A DNA stretch of 64,000 nt from Porcincola sp945869225 (GTDB lineage: Bacteria; Bacillota; Clostridia; Lachnospirales; Lachnospiraceae), in assembly GCF_052118625.1 (NCBI RefSeq), contig NZ_JBQKGW010000002.1, forward strand, positions 62,001 through 126,000, written 5' to 3'. Shown here in pieces: positions 15,750-24,672 of the stretch. The notes under the pieces are model-generated. The model ran no database searches, was not told the origin of the DNA, and worked only from the letters and a program-made list of their open reading frames with translations. Within the stretch, counting starts at the first letter, position 1; each line of letters begins with the position of its first letter. The position numbers were made by a program, and so were the translations under genes.

Positions 15750-17132
15750 TCACATGAGAGCGCGTACGTATTCCTTGAAGATTCTGCCGCGCTCCTCATA
15801 ATTTGAAAACATTCCCCAGCTTGCGCAGGCGGGCGACAGCAGCACAGCATCCCCCGGCCTGGCCAGTGACACACACTTGTCAAAGGTTTCCCGGAAGGTA
15901 TCACACAGATAAATCTCCGTAAACCCATGCTTTCTGGCACATTCGGCAATCTTTTTCTTTGTCTGTCCGACCAGAACAAGCGCCCGCACCTTTCCTCCGA
16001 AGCTCTCGATCCACTCGTCGTAGCTGCTTCCCTTGTCGTAGCCGCCGCCGATCAGGATCGTTGGCCGGTTCATCGCAAGAACTGCCCGGATCGCGGCATC
16101 CGGATTCGTTCCCTTTGAATCATTATAATAGGCGACCCCGCCTACCTCCTCCACGAACTCGATCCGGTGCTCAACCGCCCTGAAGGCTCTCAGAACTTCA
16201 CAGATTTCCTGAAGCGGAACGCCGGCAGCGAGCGCCGAGAGAGACGCTGCAGCAACATTTTCGTAATTGTGCGTGCCAAGCAGCCTCAGCTCATGAACAT
16301 TTATCACGTCCTGCGTCCTGCCGCTTTTCCGGTCCGCAAGCTTCAGAACATCTCCATCCAGATACATGCCATCCTCAAGCGTGCGTCTGCTCGAAAAATA
16401 CCGGACCTTCACACGGTCTTTCACGGATTCTCCAAATGCGCGCAGAACATCGTCCTCATAATTCAGGATCAGGACATCGTCCGGTGTCTGGTTCTCAGCG
16501 ATCCGTTCCTTCACCCGTATGTATTCCTCCATCGTATGATGGCGGTTTAAATGATCGGGCGTGATGTTCGTAATCGCGGCGATGTGCGGGCGGAACCGTT
16601 CAATCGTCTCGAGCTGAAAGGAGCTGACCTCTGCCACGCAGACCGAAGAAGCGTCTGTCCTGAGGGCGGCATCCGTATAGGGGTTCCCGATGTTGCCGAC
16701 CACAAACACATGCTGCGCGCCCAGGTGATGCTTCATGATTTCGCCGAGAAGCGAGACCGTCGTCGTTTTCCCGTTGGTTCCCGTGACGGCCATGACAGTT
16801 CCCTCTGAGCAGCGGTACGCCAGCTCGATCTCTCCCCAGATCGGGATACCTGCCTCCCGGATGCGGCAGACAGGCGGTATATCTGTCGGCACCCCCGGGC
16901 TCATGACGCACAGATCCAGCCTCCCGATCTGTTCATCAGAAAGCGTTCCGAGCACAATCGGGACTTCCGCCCCCTTCGGCAAGGATGCTCTGATCTCTGC
17001 TTCATCCAGTTTCTCGTTGCCATCATACAGTATCGGTCTGGCCCCGATGTCCAGGAGCAGCCCGACAGAGCCAATCCCGCTCTTCCCGGCCCCGACAACC
17101 AGTACATTCTTGTCCTTCAAATCCTGTCTCAC
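15750..17132 (-). CDS. murD: UDP-N-acetylmuramoylalanine--D-glutamate ligase
   Basis: Adds D-glutamate to UDP-MurNAc-L-Ala in the cytoplasm. About 460 aa. Seen: N-terminal KNVLVVGAGKSG, the ATP loop VTGTNGKTTTVSLLGEI, VAEVSSFQLETI, the NITPDHLNRHHTMEEY motif of Mur ligases, and C-terminal YYNDSKGTNPDAAIRAV and LLSPACASWGMF. The GTG at 17132 is preferred because AGGAG is 6 nt upstream and it matches the usual N-terminus; an ATG at 17159 behind GGAGGGG is an alternative. It lies between mraY and ftsQ. Confidence 0.97.
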   Translation of the reverse strand: MRQDLKDKNVLVVGAGKSGIGSVGLLLDIGARPILYDGNEKLDEAEIRASLPKGAEVPIVLGTLSDEQIGRLDLCVMSPGVPTDIPPVCRIREAGIPIWGEIELAYRCSEGTVMAVTGTNGKTTTVSLLGEIMKHHLGAQHVFVVGNIGNPYTDAALRTDASSVCVAEVSSFQLETIERFRPHIAAITNITPDHLNRHHTMEEYIRVKERIAENQTPDDVLILNYEDDVLRAFGESVKDRVKVRYFSSRRTLEDGMYLDGDVLKLADRKSGRTQDVINVHELRLLGTHNYENVAAASLSALAAGVPLQEICEVLRAFRAVEHRIEFVEEVGGVAYYNDSKGTNPDAAIRAVLAMNRPTILIGGGYDKGSSYDEWIESFGGKVRALVLVGQTKKKIAECARKHGFTEIYLCDTFRETFDKCVSLARPGDAVLLSPACASWGMFSNYEERGRIFKEYVRALM

Positions 17133-17270
17133 AATTTCTCCTCTGCCGCTCTGCGGCATCTGACCCCTCCCGATGCATGCTGTCTTCCGCCTGATGCTTC
17201 CTGTTCAATCCGGATCGGATTCTGTATCCTGCGCTCTTTCAGGACGCCTGTACATTCCATCCCCGGATCA

Positions 17271-18242
17271 TTACAGACGAATGCTTGCCAGAAGACAAAG
17301 CAGGATGGTTACAATTGTAAACACGCCGACGACCCTGGTTTCCGACCATCCGCTGAGTTCAAAATGATGGTGAATCGGTGCCATCCGGAAAAAACGTTTT
17401 CCGCCGGTCTTCCGGAAGTAGGTCACCTGAATGATGACGGAAAGCACTTCCACAAGATAAATCAGCCCGACAATCAGGATAAAAATCGGCATCTTCATCG
17501 TATATGCACACCCGGACACAAAACCGCCCAGTGCCAGGGATCCGGTATCCCCCATAAAGACCTTTGCGGGATGAACATTATAGAGCAAAAAGCCCAGCAG
17601 CGCGCCGAATGTTGCCGCCGTAATCGGCTCGATATTTCCTCCGAGCGTCATGGATGCATAGGTGAAGAAAACTGCAACCGCTGCCGTCACAGAGGAAGAA
17701 AGTCCATCCAGGCCGTCGGTGAAATTCACCCCGTTCACGGTTCCGATGATTGCGAGGTAGGAAAGAATGGTTCCAAAAATCCGCACTCCCATCCCCGATA
17801 TAACTTTTCCTTCCGTGAACGGAATCAGGAAATCGAAGCATTCCGGCTCCCTTACCCAGAGAAAGATCACAAAGATGGTTGTCACAACAATCTGAAACGC
17901 CATCTTCTGCTTCGGAAGAAGTCCGTCTGATTTTCTCTTCACAACCTTCAGGTAGTCATCGAGAAATCCGATGACTCCGAACCCTGCTGTCAGAATCAGA
18001 ATCGGAATAATCCTCGGATAGCGGGAGGCAAAGATCAGCGAGGTCAGGATGACCGATGTCAGAATTGCGATGCCGCCCATCGTCGGTGTTCCGGCCTTCT
18101 TGAGATGACTCTGAACACCCTCAACCCGCTCGGTCTGTCCGACCTTCAGTCTGATCAGAAACGGAATCAGAATCGGGCACAGTACAGCCGTTATCATAAA
18201 TGAAAGAAATACCGCCAGTATGGTATCCAGACTAATCGTCAT
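17271..18242 (-). CDS. mraY: Phospho-N-acetylmuramoyl-pentapeptide transferase
   Basis: Membrane enzyme that makes lipid I from UDP-MurNAc-pentapeptide and undecaprenyl phosphate. 323 aa with about ten membrane segments. Seen: GTPTMGGIAIL, the aspartate motif GFLDDYLKV, the second motif NFTDGLDGL, the third FMGDTGSLALGG and the HIHH-type loop APIHHHFELSGWSE. Its start lies one base after the ftsI stop (18244), so the two are likely co-translated. Confidence 0.98.
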   Translation of the reverse strand: MTISLDTILAVFLSFMITAVLCPILIPFLIRLKVGQTERVEGVQSHLKKAGTPTMGGIAILTSVILTSLIFASRYPRIIPILILTAGFGVIGFLDDYLKVVKRKSDGLLPKQKMAFQIVVTTIFVIFLWVREPECFDFLIPFTEGKVISGMGVRIFGTILSYLAIIGTVNGVNFTDGLDGLSSSVTAAVAVFFTYASMTLGGNIEPITAATFGALLGFLLYNVHPAKVFMGDTGSLALGGFVSGCAYTMKMPIFILIVGLIYLVEVLSVIIQVTYFRKTGGKRFFRMAPIHHHFELSGWSETRVVGVFTIVTILLCLLASIRL

Positions 18243-18243
18243 C

Positions 18244-20565
18244 TCAGTTTCCTCCTGCTCCGGCGATCGTCACGTCCCCGGCCTGCTCCTTCGCCTGATC
18301 CGACACCTCTGCCCCGCTCCAGGTCGAATCAGACTTCTTGTCATCCTGCTCCTCTTCCGGCGGGCTTGCGATATCAGGATTGTCTGCCGGCAGCTGTGAA
18401 TCCGACTTGTTCTTCAGAGCGGACAGATCAACCTCAATCACATTCCCCTTCGCATCCGTCACAGTCCCTGCATCCTGGTTCACCGTCACGCCATCAATCA
18501 CATTCCCGCTGCTGTCCACAACCTCGCCCTTGGCATTGACTGCCGCGTCATTGTACAGCTTCCCATCTGCTCCAAAGCACTGGAAGGTCGCGCTCCTGGT
18601 TTCATTTTCGACCGTCTCATCCTTCGTGATGCCCAGTTCCTGCAGAAGCTGATCTGTGACGGGCTCTGTCGGATAAATCCCCATATACGGGAACACCTGC
18701 GTAGCGATCTTGCGGAACAGCGTCTGCGGATAGGAAGAGTCTGCCTGCTCCTCTACATTCGGCTCATCGATAACAACGTAGATGACCACCTTCGGATCAT
18801 CGATCGGCGCCGCTCCGATAAAGGAAACCAGGTATTTTCCCTTTGCCCGCTTCCCGGTCTCCGGGTCGATCTTCTCTGCCGTACCGGTCTTGCCGCCTGT
18901 CAGATATCCAGGTACCCTCGACTTCTTTCCGGTACCCTGCTCCACAGCCGTCTGGATATAACGTCTGATGTAGCGGGAAACTTCCTGAGATACCGGCTGG
19001 CGGAGCACAAGCGGCTCCACCGTGCTGGATGTCGTTCCGTCCGCGTTCAGGATCGCTCCAACCACATGCGGCTGGTAGTAATACCCTCCGTTGATTGCTG
19101 CGCTGAAGGCAGCCGCCTCCTGCACCATGTTGACTGTAAATCCCTGTCCGAAGGAACAGGTTGCCAGCTCAACCTCGTGCATCGTATTCTCGTTGTAGAT
19201 CACGCCGGCGTTCTCATTCGGCAGGTCGATACCCGTCTGGCTTCCGAAGCCGAATGCCTTCTCATACCGGATAAAATTCTTTACACCCAGCTTGGCGCCG
19301 ACCTCCATCAGTGCGACATTGCAGGAATTGACGATGGCATACTCCAGTGTCTCGTCCCCGTGTCCATAGATGTTGTCACAGTTAATCTTCGTGTCTGTGA
19401 TGAACAGAGAACCGCCGCAGTAAAAATGGTCCCCGTCATGGACCACCCCTTCCTCAAGCGCAGAGGCAACGGTAATCGGCTTGACAACCGATCCCGGCTC
19501 GTAGCTCTGGGACACACAGAAATTCTCCCAGCTTTTATTCAGCGCCTCCACATAGGCATCATTGCCCATCTTTTTAATTTCGTCCTGCGTATAATCCCCG
19601 TATGGATCGCTGAGGTCATACTCATGGTTGGATGCCATTGCCAGAATGCTGCCGGAGTTGGGATCCATGACGATCACACCGACGTTCTTTGCGCCTTTCC
19701 CGTCCGAATCTTTCGTTCCGTATTCCTTGTCAAACGCATCGATCTGATCCTGGACAGCCTGCTGGATGTTCATGTCCAGCGTCATCTGAACCGTTTTCCC
19801 ATTGTCCGGTTCAACCGTGGACTGCTCAACCCCGGAGCTGCTGTCCAGATACCCGAACTGTCTGCCGTCGGTTCCGGTCAGCGTTTTATTGTAGTAGTTC
19901 TCGATCCCGGTCACGCCATCGCCGATGTCATTGGAAAACCCGACAACATTCGCTGCAAGCGTTCCGAACGGGTAGGTTCTCTGGTATACTTCCTCGAACC
20001 AGACTCCCTGGATATCTGCACGCTCATCCTTCTCTGCCTGGAGAACTTTATCGGACTTGCCGCCGCTTTTCTCCGTTTCCTCGAGGTCCTTTCCGGCTCT
20101 GTACGCCTCAAAGGTATCTTTCTGGTCTTTCGTAACCTTCTGCACAAGGACCTGGTACCGGGAATCCTTCGTCGCGTCCGAAGTCACAATCTTCCGGACC
20201 TTATCCTCGTCCACACCGAATTCCTTCGATACCGCCCGGATGGTCGGTTCGATATAATCCTCATCCTGATTGATCGCATAGCAGTCGAGCACAACATTGT
20301 ACCGTCTCTCGCTCCGAGCCATGACAATCCCGTTCGCGTCTACAATCTCGCCACGTCTTGCCGGGATGGTTCTGGAGCTGTAGGTCTGCTGAGAAAGGAC
20401 CTGCTTGGCGTACTTGTTTCCCTTCGAAGCGTTCACCACAGCGATCCGTATCAGAAGAAATACGATACATAACAAAACGAATGCAAATGCGGCTGTCAGC
20501 CTCCTTTGCATTCCTCTTGTAAATCTCTTTTCCTTTTTATGTTTCCTGTTTCCTGTGGAAGTCAA
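18244..20565 (-). CDS. ftsI: Class B penicillin-binding protein (FtsI/SpoVD type)
   Basis: Septal DD-transpeptidase of 773 aa. Seen: short basic cytoplasmic tail, membrane segment LTAAFAFVLLCIVFLLIRIAV, dimerisation domain (SRTIPARRGEIVDANG), and the transpeptidase motifs SVVK in SYEPGSVVKPIT, SCN in VNSCNVALME and KTG in GGKTGTAEK. No PASTA domain follows; instead a roughly 130-residue tail has repeated AKGEVVDSSGNVIDGV-like segments and ends in a low-complexity acidic stretch. A TTG at 20565 matches the usual N-terminal extension; an internal ATG 18 codons later is possible. Confidence 0.93.
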   Translation of the reverse strand: MTSTGNRKHKKEKRFTRGMQRRLTAAFAFVLLCIVFLLIRIAVVNASKGNKYAKQVLSQQTYSSRTIPARRGEIVDANGIVMARSERRYNVVLDCYAINQDEDYIEPTIRAVSKEFGVDEDKVRKIVTSDATKDSRYQVLVQKVTKDQKDTFEAYRAGKDLEETEKSGGKSDKVLQAEKDERADIQGVWFEEVYQRTYPFGTLAANVVGFSNDIGDGVTGIENYYNKTLTGTDGRQFGYLDSSSGVEQSTVEPDNGKTVQMTLDMNIQQAVQDQIDAFDKEYGTKDSDGKGAKNVGVIVMDPNSGSILAMASNHEYDLSDPYGDYTQDEIKKMGNDAYVEALNKSWENFCVSQSYEPGSVVKPITVASALEEGVVHDGDHFYCGGSLFITDTKINCDNIYGHGDETLEYAIVNSCNVALMEVGAKLGVKNFIRYEKAFGFGSQTGIDLPNENAGVIYNENTMHEVELATCSFGQGFTVNMVQEAAAFSAAINGGYYYQPHVVGAILNADGTTSSTVEPLVLRQPVSQEVSRYIRRYIQTAVEQGTGKKSRVPGYLTGGKTGTAEKIDPETGKRAKGKYLVSFIGAAPIDDPKVVIYVVIDEPNVEEQADSSYPQTLFRKIATQVFPYMGIYPTEPVTDQLLQELGITKDETVENETRSATFQCFGADGKLYNDAAVNAKGEVVDSSGNVIDGVTVNQDAGTVTDAKGNVIEVDLSALKNKSDSQLPADNPDIASPPEEEQDDKKSDSTWSGAEVSDQAKEQAGDVTIAGAGGN

Positions 20566-20583
20566 ACGTTTCTGTCTCCCCTG

Positions 20584-21093
20584 TTATTTGGAAGGAATCT
20601 CTCCATACTGCTTGACATAATCGCTGTCCGGGCTCTGATATGGGACAATCTGACTCTGACTCGGATATGTCATTCCGAGGTCGTCGATCGCCCGCTGCTT
20701 CAGCTTCTGCAGATCAACACCCGAAACAATCTCATTGTACGTTGTATCATTCTCGATTTTCAGGTTGTTGAGCTTCGTTGTCAGCTCTGTCACCTGTTTC
20801 TGGTTATATGTGCAGATTGTCTGCTGCTTCAGGAAATAGATGCAGATCATGACCGTCGCCACGGCACAAACTGAAAGAAACAAGACATACCGCATGTCCA
20901 TATGCCGTGCACGTTCACGATTTCGAATGACCTGCTGACTGACCCCGTACACTTCTCTTTCATCTGCCGGGATCACAGCCGCCTTCCGGACCGTATTGCC
21001 TTCTGCATACTCAGTATAGCGCTGCCCTCTGCTTCTTTCAAATTGTGCAATGTTTCCTGACTTTGTCTTCGCCATGATTTTTCCATCCTGCAT
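20584..21093 (-). CDS. ftsL: FtsL-like septum protein
   Basis: Small bitopic protein of 163-169 aa. A basic cytoplasmic segment of about 65 residues precedes one membrane segment (YVLFLSVCAVATVMICIYFL) and a short extracytoplasmic coiled coil (QVTELTTKLNNLKIENDTTYNEI). Size, topology and position between rsmH and ftsI are those of FtsL; sequence similarity in this family is always low. Two starts are possible: ATG 21093 or ATG 21075, neither with a strong ribosome site. Confidence 0.78.
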   Translation of the reverse strand: MQDGKIMAKTKSGNIAQFERSRGQRYTEYAEGNTVRKAAVIPADEREVYGVSQQVIRNRERARHMDMRYVLFLSVCAVATVMICIYFLKQQTICTYNQKQVTELTTKLNNLKIENDTTYNEIVSGVDLQKLKQRAIDDLGMTYPSQSQIVPYQSPDSDYVKQYGEIPSK

Positions 21094-21210
21094 TGTTCAT
21101 CTTTCTGAAATCAGCGGTCCGGGAAGCGAAATTCAGTCTCCCCAGATGATTTCCGGTCCCTGCCTTGCCCTGCCATTCTCCCCGCAGAAGCGAAAGACCG
21201 CCGTATTCTT

Positions 21211-22152
21211 TCAGATGATTGTCCGTTCAAAGACACGCAGCTTTGCGCTCTTTGATCTTGGGTTCTCTTCAGTTTCCTCCTCCGAAGGGATGATCGGTTT
21301 TCTGGTTATCACATGTCCCTTGGATTTCTTTCCGCACACGCAGACCGGAAATTCCGGCGGGCAGGTGCAGGGATTTTCATTCCGCCTGAAAGCCTCTTTC
21401 ACAATTCGGTCCTCCAGCGAATGAAATGTGATGACGCAGATTCTTCCGCCGTCTGCAAGAAGGTCAATCATCCCGTCAAGGGAATCGCTGAGAACGTCCA
21501 GTTCCCTGTTGACCTCGATGCGGATTGCCTGGAAGGTTCTTTTGGCCGGGTGTCCGCCGCCCTCCCTTGCTTTCGCAGGAATGGCAGCCTTTATAATGGA
21601 AATCAACTCCCCAGTCGTTTCAATTGGTTTTTTCTCCCGCTCCGCTGTGATGTGCTTTGCAATATTCCTTGCAAACCGTTCCTCGCCATACTCCCTTATG
21701 ACTCTGGTCAGTTCCTCGATGGAATACCCGTTCACGACTTCCCTTGCCGAAAGCTTCTGCCGCTGATCCATTCTCATGTCCAGCGGTGCATCTGCCCGGT
21801 AGCTGAAACCGCGCTGCGCATCATCGAGCTGATAGGAAGATACGCCCAGATCCAGAAGAATTCCGTCTGCCGATCTTACACCAAGCTCTGACAGCCTCTC
21901 TCTCATCTCCGAGTAATTGCTTCGGATGATCGAGACCCTGTCTTTATATGGTTCGAGGCGCCTTGTCGCGGCCTCGATTGCTGCGGCATCCTGGTCGAAT
22001 CCAAACAGCCTTCCCTCCCCGGAAAGCCTCCTCGCGATCTGACTGGAATGCCCCGCTCCGCCAAGCGTTCCGTCCACATATGTCCCTTCAGGCCTGATCT
22101 TCAGACTGTCGATCACCTCATTCAACATGACCGGCTTATGCTGAAACTCCAT
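21211..22152 (-). CDS. rsmH: 16S rRNA (cytosine1402-N4)-methyltransferase
   Basis: SAM-dependent methylation of 16S rRNA C1402 in the decoding centre. 313 aa. Seen: FQHKPVMLNEVIDSL at the N-terminus, the SAM loop YVDGTLGGAGHSSQIA, GILLDLGVSSYQLDDAQRGFSYR, PLDMRMDQRQ, the FAR-type loop RRFA-like YGEERFARNIA, TTGELISIIKAAIP, and VITFHSLEDRIVKEAF. It sits between mraZ and ftsL as in most Firmicutes. Confidence 0.98.
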   Translation of the reverse strand: MEFQHKPVMLNEVIDSLKIRPEGTYVDGTLGGAGHSSQIARRLSGEGRLFGFDQDAAAIEAATRRLEPYKDRVSIIRSNYSEMRERLSELGVRSADGILLDLGVSSYQLDDAQRGFSYRADAPLDMRMDQRQKLSAREVVNGYSIEELTRVIREYGEERFARNIAKHITAEREKKPIETTGELISIIKAAIPAKAREGGGHPAKRTFQAIRIEVNRELDVLSDSLDGMIDLLADGGRICVITFHSLEDRIVKEAFRRNENPCTCPPEFPVCVCGKKSKGHVITRKPIIPSEEETEENPRSKSAKLRVFERTII

Positions 22153-22194
22153 CTTTCATCCTCCTGTGCCGGGCCCTTAATCCGGCGATGAGTC

Positions 22195-22626
22195 TTACAG
22201 ACAAAGGTCCAGACCGTCCAGCGCCTCCATGGACTCGTCGATGTTGTCCTCTTCTGCCTGCCTGTCGTACTGCTCCTTTGACCAGATCTCAATCCGTTTC
22301 ATAGAGCCTTCCACGACAACGTCTCTCTGAAGATGAGCAAAATCCCTGAGCACTTCCGGCACAAGAATCCTCCCCTGCTTATCCATCTCACAGAGTGTCG
22401 CGCCTGCAGCAAAATGCCTGACAACTGCTCTGGCGTTTTTGTTTGTAAGTGGCAGTGCGGCCAGTTTCTCTTCGAAGGAATTCCACTCGCTCATCGGGAA
22501 GACATAGAGACACCCATCCAGTCCCTTCGTCATCATGAACGACTCACCGAGCTGTTCACGGAACTGTTTCGGGATGATCAGTCTGCCCTTTGCATCCAGG
22601 GTGTTATAATTTGCACCATAGAACAT
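22195..22626 (-). CDS. mraZ: Transcriptional regulator MraZ
   Basis: Ring-forming DNA-binding protein of 143 aa that controls the division cluster it heads. Both SpoVT/AbrB-like halves are present: NTLDAKGRLIIPKQFREQLG at residues 8-27 and CEMDKQGRILVPEVLRDFA at about 79-97, each with the conserved DxKGR/DxQGR motif. Start ATG 22626 with GAGGA upstream. Three or four heptamer boxes of the type bound by MraZ lie 68-94 nt upstream, so autoregulation is likely. Confidence 0.97.
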   Translation of the reverse strand: MFYGANYNTLDAKGRLIIPKQFREQLGESFMMTKGLDGCLYVFPMSEWNSFEEKLAALPLTNKNARAVVRHFAAGATLCEMDKQGRILVPEVLRDFAHLQRDVVVEGSMKRIEIWSKEQYDRQAEEDNIDESMEALDGLDLCL

Positions 22627-22683
22627 CCGAATTCCTCACCCGGAAATGAAGCGCGGGAAAGATGGATTTTTTCCATATTTCCT

Positions 22684-22720
22684 CCCTTAAGCACCACATT
22701 TCACCACTTTCTACCACTAC
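22684..22720 (-). promoter_or_regulatory. MraZ-box array upstream of mraZ
   Basis: On the minus strand, heptamers GTAGTGG (22720-22714), AAAGTGG (22710-22704) and AATGTGG (22700-22694) recur at an exact 10-nt period with 3-nt spacers; a fourth degenerate unit TTAAGGG (22690-22684) keeps the period. This matches the AAAGTG[T/G]-N3 arrangement described for MraZ in Mollicutes. Confidence 0.75.
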
Positions 22721-22910
22721 GACTCTTAGTTTAAAGCATCCTAGTGCATTCTGCAATGGAGAACATCTGTTTGCAGTCACTGTTTTGTGCACTTTTAATA
22801 CTCCTTTTTCTACCACATCTGCCCGAAGCGATGTGTATACTACACATGATGTTGTTTCATGCCCGAAAGTGCCCATCGGAAGTTCTCTTAAAAAAAAGTT
22901 CATCTGCAAA

Positions 22911-22939
22911 TTTACAAGTTTTTCCATCTTTTCTATAAT
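22911..22939 (+). promoter_or_regulatory. Promoter of the GH32 gene
   Basis: TTTACA (22911-22916), 17-nt spacer, perfect TATAAT (22934-22939). The expected start of transcription falls at the left edge of the palindrome at 22946-22969. Confidence 0.8.
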
Positions 22940-22945
22940 GAATAC

Positions 22946-22969
22946 AGTGTCAAAAGTACTTTTGACACT
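22946..22969. promoter_or_regulatory. 24-bp perfect palindrome at the GH32 transcription start
   Basis: Half-site AGTGTCAAAAGT followed directly by its exact complement, with no mismatch over 24 bp. It begins 7 nt after the -10, an ideal repressor position for a sugar-responsive operator. A cruciform/hairpin at the mRNA 5' end is the alternative. The rest of the 22627-23022 gap holds the MraZ boxes and the GH32 ribosome site (AGAGGGAAATCG before ATG 23023). Confidence 0.7.
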
Positions 22970-23022
22970 CATATCCAATAAAGAATGCGAAACAAATCGA
23001 ATGCATTGACAGAGGGAAATCG

Positions 23023-24636
23023 ATGAACTATTTTCTTGACTCCTGGAGACCGGGATTTCACCTCTCTCCTCCGGACGGCTGGATGTCAGACCCTGTCGGT
23101 CTGTGTCAGATGAACGGCATCTACCATATCTTTTTCTTGTACACACCAGGTGATCCGACCGGCAGGTCCACGAAAGTCTGGGGACATTTTCAGGGCCGCT
23201 CGCTGACGGAGATGAAGTATGAAGGAATAGCGATTGCTGCAGGCGAATACGAGAGGGACGGTGTCTATCCAGGTTCTGCCCTCGTCGATGAACACGGCAT
23301 GAACCTGTTCTACAGTGGCATCATCCGGTGTGCACCGGGCGAATGTCCGGACAACGAAAACCGGATATCCAATCAGCTTCTGATCTGCTCAGAGGACGGC
23401 CGGGACTTCAGCCGCAAAACGCTTCTGCTCTCGAATCCGGATTACCCGGATAACCTGACACTGATGATCCGGGATCCGAACGTCTGGAAAGAGAATGACC
23501 GGTACTATATGGTGCTGGCTGCCGGGATGAAGGACAGTCCGCCGGATGATGCTGCAGCGGTGTCTTCATGCGCTGCGAAATCGGACGGATCGGAATCCTG
23601 CACAGACGAAGTCCGTAAGAGTCACAGGAGCCGGTCTGGGAACGGCTGTACCCTTGTTTATACCAGTAAAGACCGGATCCACTGGGACTACCTGAAGGAG
23701 TACTACATACCGGAAGGTTTCGGGTATCAGTGGGAATGTCCGGACTACTTTCATCTTGACAGCAGAACCGTGCTGTCCGTGTGCCCGCAGGGGCTGGATC
23801 AGGAGGACTACCACTTTCAGAACCACTATTCCGCCGGCTACTTTTTCGTGGAAGGAGAGACACGCGGCGGCCAGCTGGTTCGAAGAGAGAGCTTCCACGA
23901 GTGGGATCAGGGCTTTGATTTCTATGCGCCGCAGACATTCGAGGATGCAGCCGGGCGCAGAATTCTGCTTGCCTGGGCGGGGATGCCAGATGCCTCCTAT
24001 ACCAATCTCACAACGGATAAAGAAGGCTGGCAGGGACTTCTGACCATCCCGCGCCAGTTGAGTGTCCGGAACGGCAGGATCCTGCAAAGGCCGGTCGATG
24101 AGATCCTTGCACTCCGGCAGACCCGGCTTGTGCCGATGAACGGGGAACCGGTCAGCTATGAAAACGGCACCGGAGAGCTGATGATCGGGGACGGAGACGG
24201 CAGCGTGCGTGTGCGGATCGGAAGCCTGCTCCAGCCGAATGTTGTAACGCTGCAGTACGAGGAGGGGATTGTCACGCTCTCCCTTGAATCCGGTGTAAGG
24301 AAGCTTTCCGCAAGAGCCGCGGCAACAGCTCAGGCGGAAGGAGCAGTTCTGGCTGCCGACAGCCTTGTAGGCAGAGAGGACATCGCAGAAGCAGCAGCGA
24401 AAGCGTCCGGCGGCCGGAAACTTCGGCGGGCAAAGGTCGGTGCACTCCGGAATCTGAGGATTCTGGTGGATTCCAGCATCATCGAAATTTTCATCAATGA
24501 CGGGGAACACGTCATGACAACCCGCTATTATCCCAATCATAAGGATTCAAAAGTCCGGATGGTGAACGCGGAATACGGTCTTCGATCCTGCCAGTCCTGG
24601 GAATACCGGGAAATGGATGTTCCGTTCCCGGTCTGA
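23023..24636 (+). CDS. GH32 family glycosidase (sucrose-6-phosphate hydrolase/fructan hydrolase type)
   Basis: Cytoplasmic beta-fructosidase candidate of 537 aa with no signal peptide. The GH32 motifs are recognisable: WMSDPVG at residues 20-26 (consensus WMNDPNG; nucleophile Asp23 kept), RDP at 150-152, and WECPDYF at 237-243 with acid/base Glu238. A C-terminal beta-sandwich ends with VDSSIIEIFINDGE. Odd points: both Asn of the first motif are changed, and residues 171-207 form a Ser/Asp/Lys-rich insertion typical of a disordered loop. It is followed by the enzyme I gene after 36 nt, so both belong to one sugar-related unit. Confidence 0.85.
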   Translation: MNYFLDSWRPGFHLSPPDGWMSDPVGLCQMNGIYHIFFLYTPGDPTGRSTKVWGHFQGRSLTEMKYEGIAIAAGEYERDGVYPGSALVDEHGMNLFYSGIIRCAPGECPDNENRISNQLLICSEDGRDFSRKTLLLSNPDYPDNLTLMIRDPNVWKENDRYYMVLAAGMKDSPPDDAAAVSSCAAKSDGSESCTDEVRKSHRSRSGNGCTLVYTSKDRIHWDYLKEYYIPEGFGYQWECPDYFHLDSRTVLSVCPQGLDQEDYHFQNHYSAGYFFVEGETRGGQLVRRESFHEWDQGFDFYAPQTFEDAAGRRILLAWAGMPDASYTNLTTDKEGWQGLLTIPRQLSVRNGRILQRPVDEILALRQTRLVPMNGEPVSYENGTGELMIGDGDGSVRVRIGSLLQPNVVTLQYEEGIVTLSLESGVRKLSARAAATAQAEGAVLAADSLVGREDIAEAAAKASGGRKLRRAKVGALRNLRILVDSSIIEIFINDGEHVMTTRYYPNHKDSKVRMVNAEYGLRSCQSWEYREMDVPFPV

Positions 24637-24672
24637 CCGCAAACATCATAAACTTGTTATCTGGGAGCTTTC

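Noticed and set aside
19066..20472. 468-codon plus-strand frame opposite ftsI
   Set aside because: Antisense to all three transpeptidase motifs of the penicillin-binding protein; no features of its own.
22759..22774. Possible LexA/SOS box (GAAC-N4-GTTT) upstream of mraZ
   Set aside because: One mismatch from a Gram-positive box and not placed near a recognised promoter; likely chance.
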